This document shows, piece by piece, positions 34,666 through 46,442 of a stretch of DNA of 64,000 nucleotides. Location: assembly GCA_031002005.1 (NCBI GenBank), contig JARYHS010008074.1, positions 275,033,930 to 275,097,929 on the forward strand, written 5' to 3'. Each line of letters starts with the position of its first letter. Positions within the stretch are counted from its first letter, which is position 1. The translations under genes and the position numbers were made by a program. The stretch comes from Vandiemenella viatica. Its lineage: Eukaryota; Arthropoda; Insecta; Orthoptera; Morabidae. The notes beneath the pieces are model-generated. The model was not told the origin of the DNA. It did no database searches and saw only the letters and a list, made by a program, of their open reading frames with translations.

Positions 34666-35994
34666 TACCTAAGCAAGGGGGGAGGGGGTGTATGTGACCA
34701 TCATATGGATCATTCGGTATTATTTCAATGCCACAAACTATCATGCAACTTTCATTGAAGTTGATATAACGACGTACCCATCGTAAGCAAGATAAAAATT
34801 CCAGTCCTCAATCACCTCATGTGTGGCTAGTAGGTCTATACTGATTTCCTTCCGGCCACATGTGTGGTACCGGAAACTCTACTTTTAGTATCTCGACCTG
34901 GTTAAGATGTATAACTGCAATACATACTAACCTCAAAGGTTTCGAAACCGTATTAAATTTTCTGTTAGTATCGTAAACAAGACTATAGTAGCGAAGGTAG
35001 ATTTTTGAGTATATTAAAATTTAGTTGAAAGCTAGTGAGTGTGAAGTACAACGATAATTACAGCGTTCAGGAAACTGCAATCGGTGACCACTCAAAATCA
35101 TTATCTTTCATCGAATTCTTGAAATGTTAATTATCATACGTCGTCTCGAAATTGATTAATTTTTTGCATAGTTTTTAAACACAAGATATGAACTGAGTGG
35201 TTGTAATTAAAGAAACAGCGAATTAACAATCAAGTAGAATTATAGATAGTAACACCAGATTTCCTATCTTGAAAATTATCTGTTATAGGTCACTCCAAAT
35301 GCAGACGAATGGTAAATAAAATACTTAAAAACGGGTTTAGGCAACACTCCAAAGTGAAGATACATTAAAACTTTTTAATTGTTGGTTACATAGCAACTTA
35401 CCAAGCGTACAAGGCAATGGCAGGGACGGTTTGCTAACAATTTTCGCTGTGCCCGAGTACACCTGTGGCGAGGGATTATTGGTTTGAAAGATGTTCTAAG
35501 AGTAATTTTCTGCAAATGACAGTTTCAAGCAGTTATGAAGCTATTAATCTCGTTTGTAAGGTTGAAAAACACTGAAGAAAGTACTGCCGGGATACGAGGA
35601 AAAGGATGGACATTACATCATTTCGTAGTTTCGATTCATTACAATATACGGATAAAATCTGTAGATATGCTGATTATTAAGGAAGATATAATCTAAGGAA
35701 GAAAGCGTCTGTGTTGTAATTTGTGAATTGTGTAATCTGTAGGTTGACAACCTTTATTGGCTTACCACCCCATTTGTGAAAAGAAAATTGTACACCGTCC
35801 GCTTTTTTTTTTTTTAAAAAAGATTCCTCTCCTTGTCACCAATAATGTAACCCATAATACTCCTTCTTTTTTGTCTCTTACCGCAATTTTTGAGACAGTG
35901 ATTCCATGGCGGACGTCCCAGGTGAAGTGTACTATGTCAATATTCAGTAATAAAGACATCTTTTTAAAATTACTTCATTAAAAGATATTAACAA
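34666..35994. other. No gene recognised
   Basis: AT-rich DNA. A short G-rich stretch lies at 34677-34688 and a T run at 35804-35814. The frames at 35757-35981 overlap on both strands and show no domain. Confidence 0.5.
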
Positions 35995-36570
35995 TATTGG
36001 TGCATTTGGAGTACGATCACCGAAGATTTGAGATGCCACCAAGAGGTAAAAACTCGCATTGCCGTAGCGAGGAAAGCATTTATAGGAAAAGGAGGATACT
36101 GACTGGAAAAATAGACAAAGCACTCAGGAAAAGACTTGGACAATGTTTTGTATGGAGTGTGGCTCTTTATGGGGTGGAGACATGGACACTGAGACGAGAA
36201 GATGAAAAACGGTTAGAAACGTTTGAGATGTGGATGTGGAGAAAAACGAAGTAGATAAGTTGTGTGGATAAAGTAAGTAATGTTGAAGTGCTGGAAAGGG
36301 TTAGTGAAAGGAGAAAAATACTCCAAGTCATAAAAGAGAGAAAGAAGAACTGGATGGGACACTTGCTGAGAGGGAAGTGCCTGATAAAAGATGCCTTGAA
36401 AGGTTTAGTTTGTGGGAGGAGAATAAGAGGAAGAAGGAGGTACAAAACTACAGACAACAAACATCAAGGAAAACGGCAACTACATGGACTTTAGGAGAAA
36501 GACAGAACAGCATGAGGAGCAGCCAAGTGAAAACCTGCCCTAGGGCAGAAAACTTATGATGATGATGGTG
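35995..36570 (+). mobile_element. LINE 3' end with C-terminal RT region (ATG-tailed)
   Basis: The frame at ~36090-36254 gives RRILTGKIDKALRKRLGQCF, WSVALYGVETWTLRREDEK and FEMWMWRKTK. After an in-frame TAG (36252-36254) it goes on to VDKVSNVEVLERV, ERKKNWMGHLLRG and RRIRGRRRYK. This is the C-terminal part of a non-LTR retrotransposon polyprotein, downstream of the polymerase motifs; the clade is probably RTE-like, but I cannot confirm it. Upstream (36045-36085) a matching piece (RIAVARKAF) is in another frame. The 3' end is CCCTAGGGCAGAAAACTTATG followed by a short ATG repeat (36556-36568). 5'-truncated and inactive. Confidence 0.75.
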
Positions 36571-37476
36571 CATTTCTTAAACTGTGATTAACAAGTATAT
36601 TAAAAATTAATGTAAAATTATTGGTGAGAGGGTTGAACTCGAAATTGTGACACAAATTTTTTGGTATTTGGTGACTTATTTGTCATCAACAGTATTAAAT
36701 CGCCGCGTTTCACTTTTAAGAATCTGTATCTTTTTTTGCTGACTACAGCAAATCCTTTTCCGGCCACAAATGCAATGAAATCTACATTGATGTTGCGCTG
36801 AAAGCGGGATATAATGCTTGAAAACAAGGAGCGGCGATTGGTGCTCAATGCTCCCTAAATTTGCCTCTGACCAGAAACGCTTCCTACAATGCTCTCAACC
36901 CCAACCGATGTGCCACAGGTGCCTTAGAAGTTGTCAGTGAGCGTTTCTTGTAGAAATATTATTGAATTTAAATAACAACTTTCATTGGCACAACTTGTAA
37001 GACACTTGTACTACCTTGATAAAACTTTCCGTACATTTCACAAGTTATTTTAGTTTGTGCAAGATGGTGCTGTGCTCGTGCTATATAATCGTCTCCCGGA
37101 ACAGTGGTCGGGAATCCACGGTTCCTTGTTTCTGCGGCTCTTTGAAGATATTAGTGCGACTCTTTCGTAATATTCTTTTTCATACATCTTTACCAACAAT
37201 AATAGTACTAGCAGTAGTAACAACGATGGTGAGCTCTAAAGACCAGCATCAACAGTGTGAACAAACGTTTTCCAACATGAAACCAAAATAGGACATGTCA
37301 AATTCATGTTCTAAATTAAAAACAAGTTACGCAAATAGTATGATAAAACTTTGTGAAGAAATGAAAGCACATTGTTCTCATTAATTAAAATTCCCACTAT
37401 TTATATGTGATTTGTTTATGAATACATTATTTACACAACCGTATGCATGATGGTGTTTTCAATATTTAATAAATTA
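36571..37476. other. No gene recognised
   Basis: Short frames on both strands (for example 37016-37291 plus and 36618-36848 minus), none with a recognisable domain. The DD41D element begins directly after. Confidence 0.5.
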
Positions 37477-37478
37477 TA

Positions 37479-38846
37479 CCGAGTGTTACAAAAAAATGTA
37501 TACACACTTTTAAAGGTCATAGAGAGTTCGTTTTCACGCTTGAGAGGATGAAATTTGGTACAAACGTAGTGTGATGTTTGCTCAATAGGTGGCAGCAAGC
37601 TAGGGCCGTGACGCGGGCAGCGGTGCTTAACTGATATCAACATGGCGGAAGTACGGCTGAACTTTGAAGAGCGTAAGCAATTGTTGAAGTGGTACTGGAA
37701 ATTTGAGAATGTGGCTGCTGTCCAGAGACAGTGGAGACGTGAGTTTGGTACAGATCCACCTACACGGTTAACAATTACCCGTATACGTGAAAAATTCTAG
37801 CTGCATGGAACAGTGTGTGATGTACACAAAGGCCGATCAGGGCGACCTCGCACAGCTACGAGGGACGAGTCCTCGGCTGCGGTGCTGGAACGCTTTCAGC
37901 AGTCGCCACAAAAATCTACAAGGCAATGTGCGCGTGAGAGTGGTGTAAGTCATGTCAGCGTGCTACGCATTCTGAAGAAAGGCAAGTTTAAAGTGTACAT
38001 TCCCAGACTGGTGCAACAGTTAAACGACGACGACTCAGATCGTAGGTTACAATTTTGTGAATGGTTTCGGTACATTGTTAACAATGTTCCGGGATTTGTG
38101 GGGAATGTTGTTTGGTCAGATGAAGCACAGTTCAAGCTCAATGGAACTGTCAACAGACACAGTTGTGTGTACTGGGCTGACAATAATCCCCACATCACAG
38201 TGGAAACGGCTGTGAATTTGCCTGGTGTAAATGTGTGGTGCGGATTGACTCGTAGGGGACTCATTGGTCCTTTCCGTTATGAAGGTACTTTAACCGGTGA
38301 ACTTTATCTGAGAATGCTTAACGATTCAATTTTACCTGCCATTCATGAACTGTACGGTAATGAGAGGATTTATTATCAACAAGATGACGCCCCTGCGCAC
38401 TACCATAGGGATGTAAGAGCATACCTTGATCTACATTTTCCAGAGAATTGGATAGGACGCAGGGGTCCAATCGAGTTTCTTGTACGTTCTCCAGATCTAA
38501 CACCGTTGGACTTTTACTTATGGGGATCAGTGAAAGACCAGGTGTACAGAATAAAACCAGATAACCTGAACGAACTTTGGGATGAGATTAGAACAATGTG
38601 CGCAGATATCCCACTGGAAACGTTAGCGGTAGTTACCGAATCAGTCGCAACCCGTGTTCAGAAATGCATTGATGCACAAGGCCATCACTTTGAACACTTA
38701 ACATAAACATTTATTCCAGAAAGTGTATTGGAAACTTCAAACAGACTTATAATCTTACTTTCAGGCTAATAAACATTTTGTATGAAAACGTTTCCATATG
38801 TTTTTTCTTCTCCTGAAGTGTGTATACCTTTTTCTGTAACACTCGG
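37479..38846 (+). mobile_element. DD41D Tc1/mariner-superfamily transposon, nearly intact
   Basis: Inverted terminal repeats of 29 bp lie at 37479-37507 and 38818-38846 and match at 27 of 29 positions (outer end CCGAGTGTTACA). Each end abuts a TA dinucleotide (37477-37478 and 38847-38848), the target duplication of this superfamily. The 1368-bp interior carries one transposase frame on the plus strand. The size, TA target, terminal repeats and the spacing of catalytic residues all agree. Elements with a DD41D signature are known as the rosa-type group (first described in a fruit fly); the link to that group rests on the spacing only. With closely matching ends and a single lesion this is probably the youngest autonomous-type element in the window. 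Confidence 0.93.
37642..38706 (+). pseudogene. DD41D transposase with one premature stop
   Basis: A 355-codon frame runs from the ATG at 37642 (MAEVRLNFEERKQLLKWYW) to TAA at 38704-38706, interrupted only by TAG at codon 53 (37798-37800). The N-terminal part should hold the DNA-binding helix-turn-helix region, with a GRSGRPR motif (codons 64-70) linking the two subdomains. The catalytic triad is visible: D160 in VVWSDEAQF, D248 in YYQQDDAPAH and D290 in SPDLTPLDFYLWG, with 41 residues between the second and third. All three acidic residues are kept. A shorter product could start at the internal Met at codon 58 (37813), giving 297 residues with the whole catalytic core but without most of the first DNA-binding helices. 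The enzyme would act in the nucleus, cutting and pasting elements with these terminal repeats. Confidence 0.92.
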
Positions 38847-38848
38847 TA

Positions 38849-39779
38849 TTAATAATTTCTTTATTAAATTTTAACTTCGGCGCTTCTAAATTTTTCCCCG
38901 ACTCCTTCAATGGTGATATTGGCTCTTTAACTTCTAAAGTTTGCCGCCCACCGCCTAGAAGCTTGACACATGCTGCTCTCACCCAGCCATTCTGCCTTGC
39001 CGGCGCTGCGCCCATACAGTAGTCGCTGTCCGGCGTCAAAGAATCCTACAAAATCTACACAACATTATATTACCCAGGCTACTAATCAAACTACAGGCGG
39101 TGGAAACCCAAATTTATTACTAATCTCGTTATAAACATTAATACAGTTATTCAGATACTCATAACAAAGTAGCTGACCAGGCAAACGTTGGTTTGCCATA
39201 TAAATAACTTTCAAGTAATTTCTAGTGTAGACAAAAAATAGCTTACTTATTGTAAGTATGTATGTTTCGGTTCTTTCGGATCTTCTATTTCGCAAGTTTC
39301 GAGATTTACTTGTATTACGGCTCAAATCAGCCCCTTTGCGTTTTCTTGGCATTGCTCACTGTACAAAACACACATATATAGAATTAATGAAATTAGACAT
39401 CTGGCGGGGATAGCTAATTAAATGACGATTGATCAGTTATCGACCGGAGATTGATGGAATCGACTAAATATCCATAAAAATACTAACATTCAAAGAGCAA
39501 ATGAATACTTACGTGGCCCAAGGACATTAATCGCAGTTAAAAAAAATTTAAAAAAATGCGAAACTAAAATTGAATATTTTAACCTGCTCTGAATACCTGA
39601 AAAAATCTTTTTTTTTAAAAAAAGAATTTAATTTGCTCTTTGAATATGGATTTTGTTTTTAGGATATATTGGTTTCATCAATTAATTCTGCTTTAAAACA
39701 GAAACTTACGTATGTTAATGTTGGTTTCTTTATCTTTGGAAACAGTTGAAAGCCTTAAAAAATAAGGGTTGATCGTAGA
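38849..39779. other. No gene recognised
   Basis: 38925-39020 is somewhat richer in G+C. The minus-strand frames at 38761-39039 and 39086-39352 show no domain. 39600-39625 is a small T/A-run inverted repeat. Confidence 0.5.
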
Positions 39780-40050
39780 AGGGTGAAAATTTAGGATTGT
39801 ATGTATTTTTGTATGTTGTATCATAAAAAAATAAAAAATAAAAATTTTGTCTAAAAAATAAAATAAAAATTTAGGGGTGGACTACCCTTAACATTTAGGG
39901 GGATGAAAAATAGATGTTGGCCGATTCTCAGACCTACTCAATATGCTCACAAAATTACATGAGAATCGGTCTAGCCGTTTCGGAGGAGTATGGGAACGAA
40001 AATTGTGACACGAGAATTTTATATATAAGATTAATGCTATTTAAATTAAT
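39780..40050 (+). repeat. High-copy-type repeat tail with conserved AGCCGTTTCGGAG phrase
   Basis: Contains GTTGGCCGATTCTCAGACC, then CACAAAATTACATGAGAATCGGTCTAGCCGTTTCGGAGGAGT and CACGAGAATTTTATATATAAGATT. I recall this ending from many insect genomes as the 3' part of dispersed retroelements, but cannot name the family with confidence. The upstream 39830-39880 section is A-rich. Confidence 0.45.
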
Positions 40051-40419
40051 AATAAGAATGATAAATGATTGGGGGGTAGTGATAATGTTACACGAGGGGG
40101 AAAGAAGAAGTCGTCACAGTATGTCCTATGTCGTGCCGTGTGAAGCTTGCCTTGCCTCGTCGAGTGAGGCGGTGGTGTCAGAACTGTTGGTTGGTGTGGT
40201 GTGGGTAGGACGCCGAGCGCTGATTACACACACACGTCCGCGGGGGATGACTGCTCTGCCATTGTATACACTGAACCGAGTGGCACCTCAAAGGGAATCC
40301 TTCCGATGACGCTCCTCCTTTCTTTCCTTGCTGCCTGCAATTCTATTTCTCCTTCAGTCCGTAAAAGTTCTTAAAAGACTGTATAACGTGCGGCTGCTCT
40401 ACTTCCACTTTTATCACTG

Positions 40420-40685
40420 AGCTCTGTTAGCTCGGTGGATAATCTTGCGCAGGACAATATCATAATCGATGACATTTGACCGCGATGCGATCATTGCTAG
40501 TTGGATACATTCATCAACACCTCTCGTGGTACTCTTGAAATTAACGACCGACGCTGGCCGGTTTTCCTGCTCCGTTCGAGCATAAAACAAGCCAGAAAAA
40601 GAACAAACCATAGAAAGGATAAAAAAATATATGCAGAGAAAGTCTTCAAATCCCGGATTTGAATCCTGCTCTGACAGAAATTTAT
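40420..40685 (+). repeat. Possible split tRNA-like SINE
   Basis: CTGTTAGCTCGGTGGATAATC (40424-40444) is a good A-box match, and GGATTTGAATCCTGC (40656-40670) a good B-box match, but they are ~230 bp apart instead of ~35. A SINE with an insertion between its boxes, or two unrelated matches, would explain this. Not a functional tRNA gene. Confidence 0.25.
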
Positions 40686-42089
40686 ACGGTTTTTTGCTTT
40701 ATTTTTATAAGATATGCCGGGATTTCATGTTCAACTGTCAGTCCAGCCGCGACAGAGGCGGAAATTGTGGCAAACTGGAATACTTTTAGCACGTCGTAGC
40801 CATATGAATTCAGTTCCTGCATCCGAGGATCGTTTAAAGGAATCAGTATACACATAACAAAGCAAGAATTATATGAGGGCACGTGATGATTTTTAAGTGT
40901 ATGGAAATTATTCCATAATTATTTGCAGTACTGTTCAATATTGCGCAATAGTTGGTCATCGAACTCCTCCGAGACGACCAAGACATTAGTCTCCTCCTCG
41001 AATATGTTCACAGATTAGCTATTGGCTGAGTGCCGTAGGCTACTTTGCTGAAGTGCTTCACAATTATGAACAGAAGTACTGAAGCATATGTGAATTAATA
41101 TGATTAGTTGAATCTAGTATTTTTTAAACAATTATTACATGTTTAAATACTAATTTAATATTTAAACTTGACTATTGACTATTAATTTAGTAATTTATAA
41201 AAGTGAAGGCACTCAATGGTTAATAATTCCAGGAAAGTCTCTGGAGGTAAGAGTAGTTGACACAAATCGACGTTTGTTTGGAGCAGCCTGCATGTGACTA
41301 TTTGGGGTCAATGTTTTAGTTTTACCAACACAAGAAGTGGTCTGTTCTCGAGTTTTTGTCTTATAGTAAATAGTAATATAATTCAGTTTCCTAACTGTTC
41401 GCTTGGATGATACCGGATTTAAGATAACTACTAAAATCTGTGGAAGTATGCAATGTTTAGGGATGAATCAATAACTTACTCTTGTGTCTTGCTGGTGATT
41501 TCTTTACAACCTTCATACCATCATTCCATACATTTTTACAGTTATGGTATTTAAAACATTAGTGATAGGAATGAAAGGATTATTTAAATAATGATGCAAA
41601 TGCATATTGTATTGAACTCGCTAATTGGTCGTATTAGACAGCCTAACCACAGTTATAATCAAAGTTGCATAACTATCGTGACTGGGAATATATACATAGT
41701 TATATTCCATTCGTTTCCGTAATTGCATTTTGAATCTGCAATTAAGGCAATGATTTTGTTACACTGATTTCGGCCGGAAATAAAACCCATTTACACTACT
41801 CTTGCGACACGGTTAATTAACTGTAAAATCGTTTGCAATAACACACGTTGTAATCTCACACGCCTAACTTGTATCAGATTGATGAAAAATGGTTCAACCA
41901 GAAAAGAAACAACGAAAATCCCTACGACACATTATAAATGTCTACAACTTGGTTTTCTGTTACTAGTTTAATTAGAGAATTATTCACAGCTGCCAAAAGA
42001 GCGTTCATGATACACAATCTACAATATTTCAGAATAATAATTTAGCCATTACGAAGCAAGAAGTCGTTTTTTGGTTAGTTCGTCAAATC
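40686..42089. other. No gene recognised
   Basis: AT-rich. A small imperfect inverted repeat built on GTTTAAATAC lies at 41140-41167. No coding frame longer than about 65 codons is visible. Confidence 0.5.
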
Positions 42090-42475
42090 CCATTCATTTG
42101 GAACGGTACAGGAAAACTATGGAAAACTCACTTCAAAGTTTCTAAAGACAGACGTGGAGACAGACCCATCAGACCGAGTGTCGCCATTCCTCACTGCTAT
42201 TAGGTTGTTTCATGTAGTAGAACCAAATGTGAATCCCGGTATTCACCTGGAGTGATTTGGAAAATCTTGGAAAACCCACACCTGGATGGCCGGATGGTAT
42301 TCGGAATATTAGGGAGCACTAACGCCCTAATGATACAAGTAACTTCAGGCACGGAGCGTCTAAGAAATTTCTCTGATGGTTAAAGGCCACGGCCGAATTC
42401 CTTCCCGTTCCTTGCCCCAGTCCTCACCTGACTCCAATGATCTCGATGTCAACAAGCCGTAAAACCACAGGAGCA
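42090..42475. mobile_element. Cluster of three SINE fragments in mixed orientation
   Basis: 42095-42180: complement of a SINE body (GGAACGGTACAGGAAAACTATGG). 42225-42310: complement of the main SINE centre (GGTATTCACCTGGAGTGATTTGG, then GGATGGCCGGATGG). 42378-42475: plus-strand 3' half (AAAGGCCACGGCCGAATTCC, TTCCCGTTCCTTGCCCCAGTC, GTCAACAAGCCGTAAAACC). The first two point left, the last points right, so at least two independent insertions or a rearrangement are needed. Confidence 0.7.
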
Positions 42476-43439
42476 AGTTAATTTTTCAAATTGCGTTCTC
42501 ATTGGTTTTTACTTACCAGCTATTAGAAATAGTAAATAGTCAAGCTTAAAAAACAGCGCAGCATTTAAAATAATATTAGAAATCTGTAAATAATAGCTTC
42601 TTGACCACACTTGTCATGTAACATTGACCATCTGCTGAGGTAGATCGTAACTTCAAGGACTTTGGCGTCTTTTATTGTACCCGGTTAGCGGGTAATTCTT
42701 AACACTTTGCATCGCTATTAGTATTCATCATGAAGCTACATTTAATACCCTCTTCTTATGCTGCGTGGAATTCATTTCGTTTATTTCTCAAGTCAATTTT
42801 TTTTTTTTTGTGGTTTCTGTACAGATTTGTTTCGCCAGTCGCAGATTTCTTTTGATGTAAAGAAACTTACTGTAACTGTGAATTCCGTCGTCTGTTTAAG
42901 TCTAATCAGAAGTGGCCTAGGTCTTTATGACAAGCCTCGAAATTTGTAAGAGTCATGATTGAGCAAATTAGACAGTTGAGACTGTAATTACGTAAAAATT
43001 CTGCGTTGGATTTGAGGAAATCATTCTGGAACAGAAGAAATTGAATATACTTTTTTTTCTTTTTAATAAATCCGGCCATTTACCTTTCTCGATGATCTTC
43101 TGAAGTATATTTTTGTCCTTTCCACCAGTGCAGTTAAGGCAAAAGCACTGGGAAGACACTGATAGTGTGAAATAGTATAAAGTTACCACAGTGGAAACAA
43201 AACAGTGTTGGGAGAATTTTATTTTCATTCCTATAGCAACGTGTTAAAAATTTTTTTCCAGAAATGAGAACGGCGAGTTCTTGTTGCTTGTATTCAGTTT
43301 CCCTGTTATCTGAGTAACACGGAAATTAAAAGTCATATCTGCTTGAAAAGTAACCGGGTATGATATAGATTACGCAGTTATAATCCTCGGGTAGATAGCT
43401 TACCAGCGAAATCGTTGCTGAAGGTGATGCTTTTTTGCT

Positions 43440-43655
43440 CGTGACTTTCCGCCCCGTCGACAGCGAGGTAATTAGAGGCGAGAAAGAAATGGGGGCAAGG
43501 AATAGGAAGGAATTCGGCCATGGTATTTTAAAAAGAACCATCCCGGTACCTGGAGTGATTTGGGAAATCGTGGAAAACCCAAATCTGGATGGCCGGATGA
43601 TATCCGAACCAGCGTCCTCCCACTCATCCACCACGTTCGGTTTGATGCTCGCTTT
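43440..43655 (-). mobile_element. tRNA-derived SINE, minus strand
   Basis: Starts with the complement of the 3' end (CGTCGACAGCGAGGTAATTAGAGGCG), then GGAAGGAATTCGGCCATGG, AGAACCATCCCGG, GGAGTGATTTGGGAAATCG and GGATGGCCGGATGATATCCGAACC (B box complement, one block changed near 43605). It ends with the head complement CCACCACGTTCGG. Confidence 0.85.
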
Positions 43656-46163
43656 CGTTAAACTAATGTCTGTTAAATACACTTTCCGCGAAATTTTTTA
43701 AACCTGACATGCAGCGCAAATAGAGGCTATGGCAAACACAAATTGTCTGTTTTTTTATGGTAAATGCCATTCGCTGTCAAATCATTTCGCAGGAAATAAA
43801 AATAACTATTTATTAAATTCAACACATAATAGTCTGGTTTCAAAATTTCTAAACCCTATTAACTAAAAATACCCCAAAACCAAGTATTATAGACATTTAC
43901 ACAGTTACAATGTATTACTTGCCGTTACTACTTATAAAGATGTATGCTTCAGTAGGATACAAAACAGGAGTAAGAGTGAGGGAAAACATTAAACGCACTG
44001 AGTGAGAAAACTAAGTAACTTCCAATTAGGTTAAATATAAAAAGGAATTACAAAAAATGTCTCTCTGTGCATATGCGTTCTACGGTGGTAAGTTAGAAAT
44101 AAAACTACTGCGATCCCTGCAAACGCTCACTTGTTTATATATAGATAGTATCCCCGCTAAACAAACTTCTGCATTAATAAGCCGCCCGCTAATACTAATT
44201 TGAATATCCTCCCCTGCTCCCTCTCTCCTCTCACCCCCTCACCACCCACACCAAGCGCTTTGCCTCAGATTTATAACCAAAACAGCTGCGAAGTTAGGGT
44301 TGCTAACAACATCTCTGTTACTAAATTCCCTCCAGTAGGTAACTTTCTCTCTGAAGGTTTGATCGTAAGTGCAGATCGCCAGCGGCTGTAAATCTGCCAG
44401 GGAGAATGCGGAAATTGTGCCTCTCGTTGATGGAGAGAATTGTCGCGTTCACACTGAAGTTCTGCAAACAGCGGTGTTCATACGAGGTCTGTGGAACGCA
44501 CCTATACCTCTGTTGCAGGGTCGTTGTTTTTGAGATGTGACTTGTTTTGGATTGGCCTGCTTGTCGATGAGCCTGAGGCATCCCGGTGAGGTACGTTTTG
44601 TTGCAATATGTCTGCGAAACGTGCACTACTGTGCTATGTTTTGTGTTTTGTTTGTGTAATGTGATTGAGAACCGTCACGGCATTCGCCGTGGTGACTGCG
44701 GAAAACCTTTTAAAACCACAGTCGGGACTAAGAGTCGATCCTGCCGATCCAGTATGCTCAGTCACACTGCGATATTAACACTGAAATTCTCACTGCATTT
44801 GGATTTCTAAATACTACTAGTTATTCTGATTTATGATCGAAACGTTATTACAGTATTACGTGCACTGAAACATTTTCTCCTTTAACCGATCTTGGTCTTA
44901 ATATGCAAAGTGTGCTAGAATGGTCGTAGTGCAAATAAAACTGAAGGTGTTGCTCCTGTGGTAGCATTATAGGATTAAATGAAACCACGGCATAGGTGGA
45001 AAGCGTTACTATTCGGAACTAGTAATCAAGTCCACACGAAATTATTGTTAACAACTTCGTGGACGCTGTGAGTTGCTAACATCACTAATTAATGCTGACA
45101 GTGGTAGCCAATTGCGACTCTCCAGCCTCACCTTTATCCTGACATGTTGAGCCAAATGCTAGCTGCCCATTATCTTCGACATGTTGTGGGTGGCTGGCCC
45201 TCTGTCCACCTCTAACACTGCAAGCCGAACAGCTCTTATTTTTAATGACCGACAATTAATAGACATGCCCACGATATTTAGTATTTCTTGAAATAACTTC
45301 AAGAAATCAAAACACGCTGTTCAATTAGTACGCATGTTCAGTTTAATACTTTCTAAATATCAATTTCAACTTTACATGCAATATAAATTATCCCACATAA
45401 CATTTTCAGATTACACTCTTAACAACCATTCGCGGAGCTCTCACACGACCCTTCCTGCGCCAGCTCGCGAGCACGACCTTCTCTCTTGACCAAAGATGAA
45501 TTATTACTCGACTTACAAAATAAGATGCTATTACTACCCCGTTCGACACACTCTACCATCTGTGGAACCCTATTTACATTTCATTACAATTAATTGCACT
45601 AATTGTACTCGGAACATTGTTAAACACACTTATTTATTACAAACTTAGTTATTTACTAAGTAGAAAAAAATACTGTACAAAGAGATTAGATATAAATGTC
45701 ACAACGTGCAAAAATTTCGCGAATGATATTCGATGAACAGATAGGTTGATGGTTTGTAGTAGGATGAAAGGAGAATCAGCCCATTCGTAGCAATATAGTC
45801 AACTGAAGTAGATACATAGAACTATAAATAAATGTTTCCCTAACAGATACAAAAAATATCCGAAAAGCTCCTAACTCTAGATAACAGCCACATTTTATGA
45901 ATATCTGTGTGATATGTGGTAATGCGAGCACTCCTTATTGACGCCACCTAAGCCTAGCAACTTGGCTCTCAACTATTGCATACCTGTAACCTAGATTGTT
46001 CATAACTTTGTCGGTTAGGGATTGAATTCCGAAAAAAATCTTTTCTTAATTAATGAAACTATCAAAGAGGAGAACTTAATCTTTAAAATGATACCTCATT
46101 TATCGATTTTGTTTGAGTGCAAAGGAAGAAAGATGTCTCGTCGCAAAAAACACCTTTTAGAAA
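43656..46163. other. No gene recognised; possible SINE-like scrap 44670-44775
   Basis: 44690-44765 reads on the minus strand like the head of another tRNA-derived SINE (GTGACTGAGCATACTGGATC..., then a weak B box); support is thin. The rest, including 44910-46160, is AT-rich with no recognised content. Confidence 0.35.
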
Positions 46164-46165
46164 TA

Positions 46166-46383
46166 TGTACACACTTTATCATTATTCTTGGCCGCCGCTG
46201 AAAAAATATATCTCTCTTACATTGCACAATCCTACATCAACGTCATCGTAAGGAACAGTAACGCAATACTGGCTCGTCAGTGTTGCGTTACTGTTTCCTG
46301 GGATGACATTGATGTAGGATTGTGCAAGATAAGAGTGATAGAATTTTTCAGCGGCGGCCAAGAATAATGATAAAGTGTGTACA
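46166..46383. mobile_element. Hairpin MITE flanked by TA
   Basis: Almost the whole element is one inverted repeat. The left arm starts TGTACACACTTTATCATTAT and the right arm ends in its complement; the arms of about 100 bp match with few differences (one is CTTACATTGCACAATC against GATTGTGCAAGATAAG). The centre is ATACTGGCTCGTCAGTGT. TA lies at both outer edges (46164-46165, 46384-46385), suggesting a Tc1/mariner-type MITE. No coding capacity. Confidence 0.85.
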
Positions 46384-46428
46384 TAATGATACCGTGATAC
46401 CTGGTGGGTGGTGCAGTATGTAGATTGA

Positions 46429-46442
46429 GGGGGGGGGGGGGG
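46429..46442 (+). repeat. Poly-G tract (14 G)
   Basis: Homopolymer of 14 G at the edge of a G+C-rich stretch (46440-46600) that carries a 67-codon frame without recognisable domain. One of several long G or C runs in the window. Confidence 0.95.

Noticed and set aside
40420..40685. tRNA gene
   Set aside because: A-box- and B-box-like motifs are ~230 bp apart and no cloverleaf can be drawn; at most a SINE relic.
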